Assembly: GCA_900550385.1 (NCBI GenBank)
Contig: URRZ01000084.1
Span: forward strand, 1 to 8,330
DNA from: an uncultured Coriobacteriaceae bacterium
GTDB taxonomy: Bacteria; Actinomycetota; Coriobacteriia; Coriobacteriales; Eggerthellaceae
DNA length: 8,330 nt
Reading direction: 5' to 3'
Positions 1 to 5,770 of the stretch are shown here, one piece after another. Below the pieces are notes generated by a model. The model ran no database searches and was not told the DNA's origin. It saw nothing but the letters and a program-made list of their open reading frames with translations. Each line of letters begins with the position of its first letter. The first letter of the stretch is position 1. The position numbers and the translations under genes were made by a program.

Positions 1-652
1 ATGGAGGTGTCAAATCCTTGATGAGGTTCTGCATCAGGTGCAGTATCTGCGCCTGAATGGTCACGTCCAGCGCCGTGGTGGGCTCGTCCGCTATCAGCAG
101 CTTGGGATTGCACGAAAGCGCAATGGCTATCATGATGCGCTGGCGCATGCCGCCGGACAATTCGTGCGGGTAGCTTTTATACACAGCCTCCGGGCGGGGG
201 ATGCCTGTTTTGCGGATGATGTCGATGCTCATTTCCTTCGCCTGCTGCTTTGTGCAGCCGGGTATGTGCGTAAGGAACTGCTCGGAAAGCTGGTTGCCAA
301 TGGTGTACAGCGGGTTCAGGCTGGTGAGTGGGTCCTGAAAAATCATGGCCATCTCAGTACCGCGCATTTTGCGCTTGACTTTGGGCGGAATGGTGGTGAG
401 GTCTTTCCCGTCCAGAACCATGTGCTCTGCCTTCACCTCGCCCGGGCGCTCTATCAAGTCCATCACCGCAAGGCTGGTGACGCTTTTGCCGCAGCCGCTC
501 TCGCCCACAAGGGCAAGCAGCTCGCCCTTTTTCACTTGAAAATCCAAGTGTTCCACGGCGTTCACATAGCCCTTTTTCGTTTTGAAGCGGATGTTCAGGT
601 CTTTAACATCCAACAGAACATCGCTTTTGGTTTTTGCCGCATTCGGTTCCAT
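1..652 (-). CDS. dppD: Dipeptide/oligopeptide ABC transporter ATPase (DppD/OppD type), C-terminus beyond window
   Basis: This is an ATP-binding subunit that powers peptide import through a DppB/DppC-type permease pair at the cytoplasmic face of the membrane. About 217 residues are present and the reading frame is open at the left edge; the family is usually about 320-340 residues, so roughly a third is missing. Visible motifs are Walker A GESGCGKS at residues 50-57, Q-loop MIFQDPLTSLNP, signature LSGGMRQR, and Walker B LLIADEPTTALD followed by VTIQAQIL, the wording typical of DppD/OppD/NikD ATPases. Two in-frame ATGs exist at 658 and 652. The purine-rich AGGAGG at 667-662 lies 9 nt from the ATG at 652 but only 3 nt from the one at 658, so 652 is preferred. 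It follows dppC by 16 nt and is clearly in the same operon. Substrate (dipeptide, oligopeptide or nickel) cannot be decided from this part. Codon use is lower in GC than in the genes to the right of 1835. Confidence 0.93.
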   Translation of the reverse strand, partial: MEPNAAKTKSDVLLDVKDLNIRFKTKKGYVNAVEHLDFQVKKGELLALVGESGCGKSVTSLAVMDLIERPGEVKAEHMVLDGKDLTTIPPKVKRKMRGTEMAMIFQDPLTSLNPLYTIGNQLSEQFLTHIPGCTKQQAKEMSIDIIRKTGIPRPEAVYKSYPHELSGGMRQRIMIAIALSCNPKLLIADEPTTALDVTIQAQILHLMQNLIKDLTPP

Positions 653-668
653 ATGCATACCCCTCCTT

Positions 669-1583
669 TCAGCGCAGGCCCTGGTTCTTCGGGTCCAGCA
701 CGTCCCGCAGCCAGTTGCCCAGCAGCATGATGCCCAGCACGGTCAGGGAAATGGCAATGCCGGGGAATGTCGCCATCCACCAGTTGGTGGCCAGATAATT
801 GCGGCCGTCCGAAAGCATTACGCCCCACGACACAGCGGGCGGCTGGATGCCAAGGCCCAGGAAGCTGAGCGACGCCTCAATCAGAATGCTGGAAGCCACG
901 CTCAGGGTGGATACCACAATAAATGTGGGCAGGATATTCGGCAGGATATGCCGCAGCATAATCATTTTGCCGGAGGTGCCGATGGTGCGCGCCGCCTTGA
1001 TGTATTCCTTGTTCTTCAGGCCCAGCACCTCGCTGCGCACCATGCGCGCATAGAACGGCCAGTTCGTCACACCTATCACGAACACCAGAGTGAGAACACC
1101 GGGGTCCATGATGGTGAGGATAACCATAGCGAACAGCGTGAGCGGGATGGAATAGAACGCATCTGTGATGCGCATGACAACAGAATCAATCCACCCGCCG
1201 AAATAGCCCGACAGGATACCCATGATGGTGCCGATAATGCCGGCCACCACCACCGAGAAAATACCCACCAGCAGCGACACGCGCGAGCCGATGAGGATGC
1301 GCGAGAACACGTCGCGCCCCAGAATATCCGTGCCGAGGATGTGCTCTGCAGAGCCGCCCTCAAGCCAGCATGGCGGCTGTGCCATATTGGCAAGGTCTAT
1401 CTCTTCCGGCGTGCAGGGAATGATGACATTGGCAAAGACGGAGATAAGCACCACCACTAGAACAATAATAAAGCCCAGCATGCCCGAAGGGCTTTTCAGA
1501 AGAAGGCGCGGAAGGTCGAACAGGATAGAGCGCTCGCGCGCCTGCTTTTTTGCTTCGGAGGACGTTTTTGTTTTGTCAGCCAT
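669..1583 (-). CDS. dppC: Peptide ABC transporter permease (DppC/OppC type)
   Basis: This 304-residue protein is one of the two inner-membrane permeases of a peptide importer. The N-terminus is cytoplasmic and charged (residues 1-25), followed by the first membrane helix (about 36-54). A periplasmic stretch carries the family motif HILGTDILGRDVFSRI. A five-helix BPD_transp_1 core follows, with the cytoplasmic EAA loop around EYIKAARTIGTSGK that docks on the ATPase, and then SFLGLGIQPPAVSWG, a sequence highly typical of DppC/OppC. Length matches the family (about 280-310). The start at 1583 is backed by GAGGAGGA at 1598-1591, 7 nt upstream. The gene lies 15 nt downstream of the permease-B stop codon, and its stop is followed at once by the dppD ribosome-binding site, so B-C-D are co-transcribed. 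The protein looks intact. Codon use matches dppD and not the genes to the right of 1835. Confidence 0.95.
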   Translation of the reverse strand: MADKTKTSSEAKKQARERSILFDLPRLLLKSPSGMLGFIIVLVVVLISVFANVIIPCTPEEIDLANMAQPPCWLEGGSAEHILGTDILGRDVFSRILIGSRVSLLVGIFSVVVAGIIGTIMGILSGYFGGWIDSVVMRITDAFYSIPLTLFAMVILTIMDPGVLTLVFVIGVTNWPFYARMVRSEVLGLKNKEYIKAARTIGTSGKMIMLRHILPNILPTFIVVSTLSVASSILIEASLSFLGLGIQPPAVSWGVMLSDGRNYLATNWWMATFPGIAISLTVLGIMLLGNWLRDVLDPKNQGLR

Positions 1584-1598
1584 TGCTCTTTCCTCCTC

Positions 1599-1820
1599 TC
1601 AGTAGCGGATGCGCGGGTCGATGATGCAGTATACCAGGTCTGCCAGAAGGTTGGCCGCCATGGTGATAAGCGCAATGATTACCACGCACGCCTGCACCAC
1701 GCTCATGTCATGCGAGCCGATGCTCTGCACCACAAGCTGCCCCAGGCCGGGCCATGCAAACACGGTTTCCGTAATAAGTGCGCCGCCCACAAGGTTCGGT
1801 ATCTGCAGCGCAACAATGGT
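1599..1820 (-). pseudogene. dppB: C-terminal fragment of DppB/OppB-type peptide permease
   Basis: About 72 residues (274-345 of the fused ORF) are the end of a type-B peptide permease: the loop GGALITETVFAWPGLGQ, the helix pair that follows (about 312-338) and the diagnostic terminal DPRIRY. Roughly the first 240 residues of the normal protein, of about 310, are absent. It stops 15 nt before dppC, as the B gene does in complete dppBCD operons, so the fragment belongs to the left-hand operon. Codons (ATT, GTT, CTT, ATA) agree with dppC and dppD. The loss is most simply explained by the sequence join at 1812-1835, rather than by decay, because no internal stop or frameshift is present. Confidence 0.85.
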
Positions 1821-2636
1821 GACCACCGGCACCAGGTACTGGTACGTCATCGTGGTGACGGGGCCCAGCCTCTTCAACGCCGCGTTCCACATCGCATAGC
1901 AGGCGGCGCTCGCGCCCAGCCCCAGGAACAGCAGGTTCGCCAGCGGGACGGGCTGCGAAAGGAAGGCCCAATCGGGGCTGAAGCCGGCGAACGGCAGGCA
2001 GGGGATCATCCCCACCAGACCCCAGAAGAAGAACCGCCGCGTGACCACGATGGAATCGTAGCCCCCCATCGAGGCGCGTTGCGAGAGGATGGAGTACACC
2101 GCGCACGTCATCGCGTTGAGCGCCGCCAGCCCGCAGCCCAGCGCGCCGAGCAGCAGCGCATCGGATCCCATCGGACCCGCCGCGCCCGCCGACGATCCGC
2201 CGCCGGAGAAGCTGATGAGGGCGATGCCGACGATCGCCGCCGCGAAGCCGACGAAGAAACGCGCGCCCACGCCGCCCCTTTTCAGCATGAATGCAGAGAT
2301 AAGGCCGGTGAACAGGGGAGACGTCGCCACGATGACGCTCACGTTGGACGCGGTGGTGAGCGTGAGGGCGGTGTTCTCCAGCATGAACGCCAACGTCACT
2401 CCGCAAATCCCCGCCGCGGCGAACAGCAGCTCCTCGCGCCAGCCCGACGTGCGCAGGCGCCGAGGGCGGATGAGCCACAGCGCAGCGTAGCCGATGGCGA
2501 AGCGCAGGACCAGGATCTCCGCAGGAGAAAGCCCAACCAGCAGCACTTTAGTGGAGACGAACGTGATGCCCCACAGGAACACCGTGCACAGCGCCAGCGC
2601 ATGCCCCCGCGCCAGCGCATCGCCCGCCTTCGCCAT
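1599..2636 (-). CDS. Chimeric ORF: EamA/DMT transporter N-terminus joined to DppB-type permease C-terminus
   Basis: The 345-residue ORF is made of two unrelated protein families. Residues 1 to about 270 are an EamA drug/metabolite transporter: first EamA repeat about 12-145 (LCTVFLWGITFVSTKVLL near the start, then ENTALTLTTASNVSVIVATSP), and second repeat about 160-273 (GLGASAACYAMWNAALKRLGPVTT shortened to the usual pattern, then YQYLVPVVT). An intact member would run about 20-30 residues further with an LGE-type motif and a last helix. Instead, from about residue 274 the sequence is the C-terminus of a DppB/OppB permease: GGALITETVFAWPGLGQLVV (284-303) and the terminal DPRIRY (340-345). The start at 2636 has AGGGAGG about 8 nt upstream. 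Codon use switches from high-GC to mixed at the same place. I infer an assembly or cloning chimera, or less likely a real recombination; the ORF should not be annotated as one functional transporter. Confidence 0.85.
   Translation of the reverse strand: MAKAGDALARGHALALCTVFLWGITFVSTKVLLVGLSPAEILVLRFAIGYAALWLIRPRRLRTSGWREELLFAAAGICGVTLAFMLENTALTLTTASNVSVIVATSPLFTGLISAFMLKRGGVGARFFVGFAAAIVGIALISFSGGGSSAGAAGPMGSDALLLGALGCGLAALNAMTCAVYSILSQRASMGGYDSIVVTRRFFFWGLVGMIPCLPFAGFSPDWAFLSQPVPLANLLFLGLGASAACYAMWNAALKRLGPVTTMTYQYLVPVVTIVALQIPNLVGGALITETVFAWPGLGQLVVQSIGSHDMSVVQACVVIIALITMAANLLADLVYCIIDPRIRY
1812..1835. other. Composition and gene-family junction (probable chimeric breakpoint)
   Basis: Reading the minus strand, the codons for LVPVVT (1835-1818) could belong to either protein family, because EamA proteins carry LVPVVT-like text near the start of their ninth helix and DppB proteins carry a PVVT-like text before the GG-ETVF loop. 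To the right the codons are G/C-ending (CTG, GTG, CCG, GTC, ACC); immediately to the left they become ATT, GTT, then ATA and CTT. This places the join in a stretch of about 20 bases that both parents could share, as expected when a short identical k-mer joins two contigs, or in microhomology-mediated recombination. Confidence 0.75.
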
Positions 2637-2805
2637 GCCGCCGCCCTCCCTTTCCGGCTTCGCTCGAACCGACAGGACATGATACCAGTTTCGCCCGCTC
2701 GCAGCTTTTCCATAATTGATGCCGAATTAGTAGCATTATTCCCGCCGATACGCTATGCTGCGCGCGAGGGAAAGCCGGACGGGAAGCACAGCGGAAAGGA
2801 TTCGC
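2637..2805. promoter_or_regulatory. Divergent intergenic region between DMT transporter and Fe-S protein
   Basis: The 169-bp spacer separates two divergently oriented genes. Its middle (about 2705-2760) is clearly more AT-rich than either gene, as expected for promoters firing in both directions. I could not find a well-spaced -35/-10 pair good enough to name for either strand: plus-strand candidates such as TTGATG (2716-2721) and TATGCT (2754-2759) are about 32 bp apart and do not make one promoter. At its edges lie the ribosome-binding sites for the transporter (AGGGAGG, minus strand) and for the Fe-S protein (GGAAAGGA, plus strand, just before 2806). Confidence 0.45.
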
Positions 2806-3576
2806 ATGATCCGCAAAATCGTCTGCATAGACGAGGAACGCTGCACGGGCTGCGGCCTTTGCGCCGAGGCCTGCCATGAAGGGGCGATCGGCATGGTGGG
2901 CGGGAAAGCGCGGCTTCTGCGCGACGACTACTGCGACGGCCTTGGGGACTGCCTGCCGGCATGTCCCGCCGACGCCATCAGCATCATCGAGCGCGAGGCG
3001 GCCGCCTACGACGAGGCGGCGGTGATAGCCAACCAGATGGCGAAGGCGAAGATGGAAGCGCATGCCAGCATGCCTGCCCACGGATGCCCGGGGTCCATGG
3101 CGCGAGCGATCGAACGGCCCGCCGGAGAAGGCGGACGGCCTTCGGAAGGGACGACGCGCATCGCCGACGAAGAGGGCGCGCGCAACGGCGCGGCGCAGCC
3201 CTCGCGCCTTTCCCAATGGCCGGTGCAGATAAAACTCGCACCCGCGAACGCACCGTATTTCGCCGACGCCGACCTGCTTGTGGCGGCGGATTGCTGCGCG
3301 TACGCCTACGGCAGCTTCCACGAGGACTTCATCAAGGGGCGCGTGTGCCTGATAGGCTGCCCGAAGCTGGACGGTGTCGATTACTCCGAGAAGCTCGGCG
3401 CGATATGCTCGGGCAACGACGTTCGCTCCCTCACGGTGGCGCGCATGGAGGTGCCCTGCTGCGGGGGCATCGAGCATGCGGCGCTCGCGGCGGCTGCGGC
3501 CAGCGGGCACAACCTGCCCGTGCGCGTGGCGACCATCGCCACCGACGGCGCCGTCATCTCCGACGAGGTTCGCTAG
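2806..3576 (+). CDS. 4Fe-4S ferredoxin-domain iron-sulfur protein of anaerobes, function unknown
   Basis: The 256-residue protein has an N-terminal 2x ferredoxin fold and a C-terminal cysteine-rich domain. Cluster motif I is complete (C13, C16, C19, C23, in CTGCGLCAEACHEG). Motif II reads YCDGLGDCLPACP, with C43, C49 and C53 but Leu at 46 where a fourth cysteine would sit; I recall the same YCDGLG text in related clostridial proteins, so it may be a family trait. After a variable linker (about 100-145, containing HGCPGS at 92-97), the second domain has QWPVQIKL, DCC (162-164), VCLIGCPKLD (C181, C185) and EVPCCGG (C218, C219). The family is widespread in anaerobes and commonly annotated only as a 4Fe-4S binding protein; electron transfer or redox sensing is likely but unproven. 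An upstream in-frame ATG at 2755 is less likely, because GGAAAGGA sits about 6 nt before the ATG at 2806 and the alternative would add 17 unconserved residues. It is transcribed alone, divergent from the DMT gene. Confidence 0.88.
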   Translation: MIRKIVCIDEERCTGCGLCAEACHEGAIGMVGGKARLLRDDYCDGLGDCLPACPADAISIIEREAAAYDEAAVIANQMAKAKMEAHASMPAHGCPGSMARAIERPAGEGGRPSEGTTRIADEEGARNGAAQPSRLSQWPVQIKLAPANAPYFADADLLVAADCCAYAYGSFHEDFIKGRVCLIGCPKLDGVDYSEKLGAICSGNDVRSLTVARMEVPCCGGIEHAALAAAAASGHNLPVRVATIATDGAVISDEVR

Positions 3577-3663
3577 GGGGCATGCGATCGGAGTCCGTCG
3601 CGGCGATCGCGCGCTGGCCAGGCGCCGAGCGCACGCGCTGCAGGCGCTTGGCGGCAAGGCCCC
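3577..3663. terminator. Convergent intergenic hairpin region, possible bidirectional terminator
   Basis: The 87-bp gap lies between two convergent genes. Its core is a GC-rich hairpin: CCAGGCGCC (3618-3626) pairs with GGCGCTTGG (3643-3651) with one G-T pair, and an inner AGCGC (3628-3632) can pair with GCGCT (3635-3639) apart from the loop bases. A second, outer inverted repeat, TAGGGGGC (3574-3581) with GCCCCCTA (3659-3666), includes the TAG stop codons of both flanking genes. There is no T-tract on either strand, so this is not a canonical intrinsic terminator; it could still protect 3' ends or slow polymerase in both directions. Confidence 0.45.
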
Positions 3664-5562
3664 CTACTCGCCCAGCGCCTCGGCGGCTTCGAGCCACTCC
3701 TCCTCCAGCGCGTCGATTTGCGTCTGCAGCTCCTCGATCTGCTTCTGGAAGTCTCCCAACGCCACGAAATCCGCCGGATCGGCCTCCGCCATCCGGCGCC
3801 TCGCGTCATTGACCTTCCCGCGCAAAGTTTCCATCTTGCGCTCGTTGGACGCCATGGTCTTCCGCAACGCCCGGATCTCCCCACCGGAAAGGCGCTTCTC
3901 CTCCCGGGCGGAGGCGGTTCCACCGTCCTCCTCGATTCGATCGCCGCAGGCGGAGCCCGCCCCGGAGGCGTCCACCAAGCGAGTTCCGCAGCGAAGCGAG
4001 GACTGTTTGAGCGACTGGGCGCCCCCGGGGCGGGCTCCGCCGTGCCGGGTAGAGTCGGCAGGAGAAGACACCAGCTCCAGATATTCCTCGACACCCCTCG
4101 GCAGATGCCGCAGCTTGCCGTCAATGAGCGCGAACTGGTGATCGGTCACGCGCTCCATGAGATAGCGGTCGTGCGTCACCAGGAGCAGCGTGCCCGGCCA
4201 GCCGTCCAGCAGCCCCTCGACCGCCGCCAGCATGTCGGTGTCCAAATCGTTGCCCGGCTCGTCCAAGATCAGCACGTTGGGCTCGTCCAGCAGGATCAGC
4301 ATCAGCGCAAGGCGGCGCTTCTGGCCGCCCGAGAGATCCTCCACCGGCTCGTTGAGGTCGTCGCGCGTGAACTCGAGCCGTTCCAGCAGCTGCGCGGGCG
4401 TCATGGACTTGCCGTCGAGCATGGTGCGGCGCCCGTAGCGCCCGATGACCTCGCGCACGCGGTCGCCCCGGTATTTCGCCAGCTCGTCGAGATGCTGCGA
4501 CAGGACGGCGAACCGCACGGTCTTACCTATCTTGATGCTGCCCGCGTCGAGCGGCTGCAGCCCTTGGATGACGCGCAGCAGCGTGGTCTTGCCCACGCCG
4601 TTGCCGCCGACGATGCCGTAGCGGTCGCCCGGCCCCACGATCCAGTCGACGCCGTCCAGCACCGCGCGTCCGTCGAAGCGCACCGTCGCCTGCTTCAGCT
4701 CCACCACCTGCTTGCCCAAGCGCGCCATCGCCATGCGCTTGAGCTCGATGGGATTGCGCAGCTCCGGCACGTCGGCGATGAGGGCGCGCGCCGCCTCCAC
4801 GCGGAACTTCGGCTTGGTCGAGCGCGCCTGCGCTCCGCGCGAGAGCCAGGCCAGCTCGCGGCGCAGGGCGTTCTGGCGTTTCTCCTCGGCAAGGGCGGCC
4901 ACACGCTGGCGCTCCACGCGCTGCTGGATGTAGGCGGAGTAGCCGCCCTCGAACGGCTCCACGCGGCGGTCGTGCACCTCCCACATGTTCAGGCACACCT
5001 CGTCGAGGAACCAGCGGTCGTGCGTGACCACCAGAAGCGCGCCCGCGCCGGGCTTCCAACGCTTCTTGAGATGCTCGGCGAGCCACCAGATCGCGCGGAT
5101 GTCCAGATGGTTGGTGGGCTCGTCCAGGCCGAGCACGTCCCAGTCGCCGATGAGCAGCCGCGCCAGGTCCACACGGCGGCGCTGCCCGCCCGAAAGCTCC
5201 CCGATGCGGGCGTCCCAGGGGATGTCGGAGACGAGCCCTTCGAGGATGTCACGAATGCGCGCATCGCCGGCCCATTCGTATTCCGGGGCGTCGCCCACCA
5301 GCGCATGGTGGACGGTGTCGGCATCGTCAAGCTCGTCGGTCTGGCCCAGCAGCCCCACGCGCACCGAGCCGTTGCGGATCACGCGCCCCTCATCGGGCTC
5401 GAGCGCGCCCGCGAGCAGGCTCAGCAGGGTCGACTTCCCGTCGCCGTTGCGGCCCACGATGCCGATGCGGTCGCCTTCGTCGATGCCCAGCGACACGTTG
5501 TCGAACACCGTCTTGGTGGGGAATTCGACCCGCACCTTCTCGCAACCGAGCAAAAACGCCAT
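3664..5562 (-). CDS. ABC-F family ATPase (Uup-like), cytosolic ribosome-associated type
   Basis: The 632-residue protein carries two ATP-binding cassettes and no membrane segment, the layout of ABC-F proteins, which act in the ribosomal E site to resolve stalling or to protect against antibiotics. Cassette 1: Walker A GRNGDGKST (37-45), signature LSGGQ (123-127), Walker B LGLDEPTNHLD (144-154, catalytic E148) and H181. The charged, Arg-rich linker (about 205-285) is the ABC-F interdomain arm. Cassette 2: Walker A GGNGVGKTT (319-327), LSGGQ (410-414), LILDEPGNDLD (431-441) and H464. The C-terminus (about 555-632) is Glu/Arg-rich with heptad character, as in the Uup coiled-coil domain. Residues 508-538 are encoded by a long inverted repeat and look like an insertion. 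The start at 5562 is chosen over 5628 because AAGGA lies about 8 nt upstream and the sequence MAFLLGCEKVRVEF begins the cassette directly; the 22 extra residues would be read across a terminator-like hairpin. Housekeeping Uup and resistance ABC-F cannot be told apart here. Confidence 0.92.
   Translation of the reverse strand: MAFLLGCEKVRVEFPTKTVFDNVSLGIDEGDRIGIVGRNGDGKSTLLSLLAGALEPDEGRVIRNGSVRVGLLGQTDELDDADTVHHALVGDAPEYEWAGDARIRDILEGLVSDIPWDARIGELSGGQRRRVDLARLLIGDWDVLGLDEPTNHLDIRAIWWLAEHLKKRWKPGAGALLVVTHDRWFLDEVCLNMWEVHDRRVEPFEGGYSAYIQQRVERQRVAALAEEKRQNALRRELAWLSRGAQARSTKPKFRVEAARALIADVPELRNPIELKRMAMARLGKQVVELKQATVRFDGRAVLDGVDWIVGPGDRYGIVGGNGVGKTTLLRVIQGLQPLDAGSIKIGKTVRFAVLSQHLDELAKYRGDRVREVIGRYGRRTMLDGKSMTPAQLLERLEFTRDDLNEPVEDLSGGQKRRLALMLILLDEPNVLILDEPGNDLDTDMLAAVEGLLDGWPGTLLLVTHDRYLMERVTDHQFALIDGKLRHLPRGVEEYLELVSSPADSTRHGGARPGGAQSLKQSSLRCGTRLVDASGAGSACGDRIEEDGGTASAREEKRLSGGEIRALRKTMASNERKMETLRGKVNDARRRMAEADPADFVALGDFQKQIEELQTQIDALEEEWLEAAEALGE
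3949..4041. repeat. 93-bp palindromic element inside the ABC-F gene
   Basis: Arms 3949-3970 and 4020-4041 are inverted copies of each other with 21 of 22 positions paired, separated by a 49-bp centre that contains AAGCGAG twice (3977-3983 and 3994-4000). The element is exactly 31 codons long, is in frame, and encodes residues 508-538 of the ABC-F protein, rich in Gly, Ala, Ser and Arg. It sits in the loop between cassette 2 and the C-terminal coiled coil, a place that tolerates extra residues. The structure resembles mobile palindromic (REP- or RPE-like) elements; mobility is inference. The messenger RNA would carry a very stable GC-rich hairpin here. Confidence 0.75.
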
Positions 5563-5583
5563 GGAGCCATCCTTCTTGCAACG

Positions 5584-5615
5584 AAAAGCCCGCCGGGCAC
5601 GCACGCCGGGCGGGC
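5584..5615 (-). terminator. Terminator-like hairpin in the ABC-F leader (candidate attenuator)
   Basis: On the minus strand GCCCGCC (5615-5609) pairs with GGCGGGC (5594-5588), extended by two more G-C pairs after one mismatch, and is followed directly by TTTT (5587-5584). This is the shape of an intrinsic terminator, though the U-tract is short. It ends 21 nt before the ABC-F ATG at 5562 and lies downstream of a possible promoter (TAGAAT at 5639-5634). It may terminate read-through from the MFS gene, or act as a leader attenuator for the ABC-F gene, a type of control known for several antibiotic-resistance ABC-F genes. Confidence 0.5.
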
Positions 5616-5633
5616 ATCGACCTCGCACCGCAG

Positions 5634-5639
5634 TATTCT
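5634..5639 (-). promoter_or_regulatory. Possible -10 box for the ABC-F gene
   Basis: TAGAAT on the minus strand (5639-5634) matches five of six bases of the sigma-70-type -10 consensus and lies in a small AT-rich patch about 72 bp upstream of the ABC-F start. No good -35 box is seen at 16-18 bp spacing (the bases there are pyrimidine-rich, close to CTCTTT). If used, transcription would begin near 5627 and produce a leader of about 65 nt that contains the 5588-5615 hairpin. Confidence 0.35.
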
Positions 5640-5684
5640 AACGCACCTTGCACGAGGAAAAGAGACGGCGCCCTTCCCGACGCC

Positions 5685-5757
5685 GCGCAAGGTGAAAAGG
5701 GGACAGTCACTTCTTCACATTGGCGCAAGGTGAAAAAGCGATTGTCCCCTTTTCACC
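5685..5757. repeat. REP-like inverted and direct repeat between MFS and ABC-F genes
   Basis: GGTGAAAAGGGGACA at 5691-5705 has a perfect 15-bp inverted copy at 5743-5757. In addition, GCGCAAGGTGAAAA occurs twice in direct orientation (5685-5698 and 5723-5736, period 38 bp), and CACCTTGC at 5644-5651 is a further inverted partner of GCAAGGTG at 5687-5694. The right arm ends 13 bp beyond the MFS stop codon. Motifs of the GGGGACA/TGTCCCC type are familiar from REP elements linked to REP-associated tyrosine transposases, but no transposase is in the window. It may also stabilise or end the MFS transcript. Confidence 0.6.
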
Positions 5758-5770
5758 CTTTTCCCTCCCT

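Noticed and set aside
582..1460. Plus-strand open frame of 292 codons opposite dppC
   Set aside because: The opposite strand carries DppC with all family motifs and good ribosome-binding sites; this frame gives His/Gln-rich text and has no ribosome-binding site.
2755..2805. Upstream start giving 17 extra residues for the Fe-S protein
   Set aside because: The extra residues are Arg-rich and unlike the family start, and a clear ribosome-binding site stands before the ATG at 2806.
2548..3657. Minus-strand open frame of 369 codons across the Fe-S gene and the divergent promoter region
   Set aside because: It is antisense to the ferredoxin-domain gene, crosses an AT-rich promoter spacer and reads into the transporter in the wrong frame; composition is Arg/Ala-rich with no motif.
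3718..5733. Plus-strand open frame of 671 codons opposite the ABC-F gene
   Set aside because: It is antisense to a complete gene whose Walker, signature and switch motifs are all intact. The translation shows no recognisable domain and reflects codon-position bias of the real gene.
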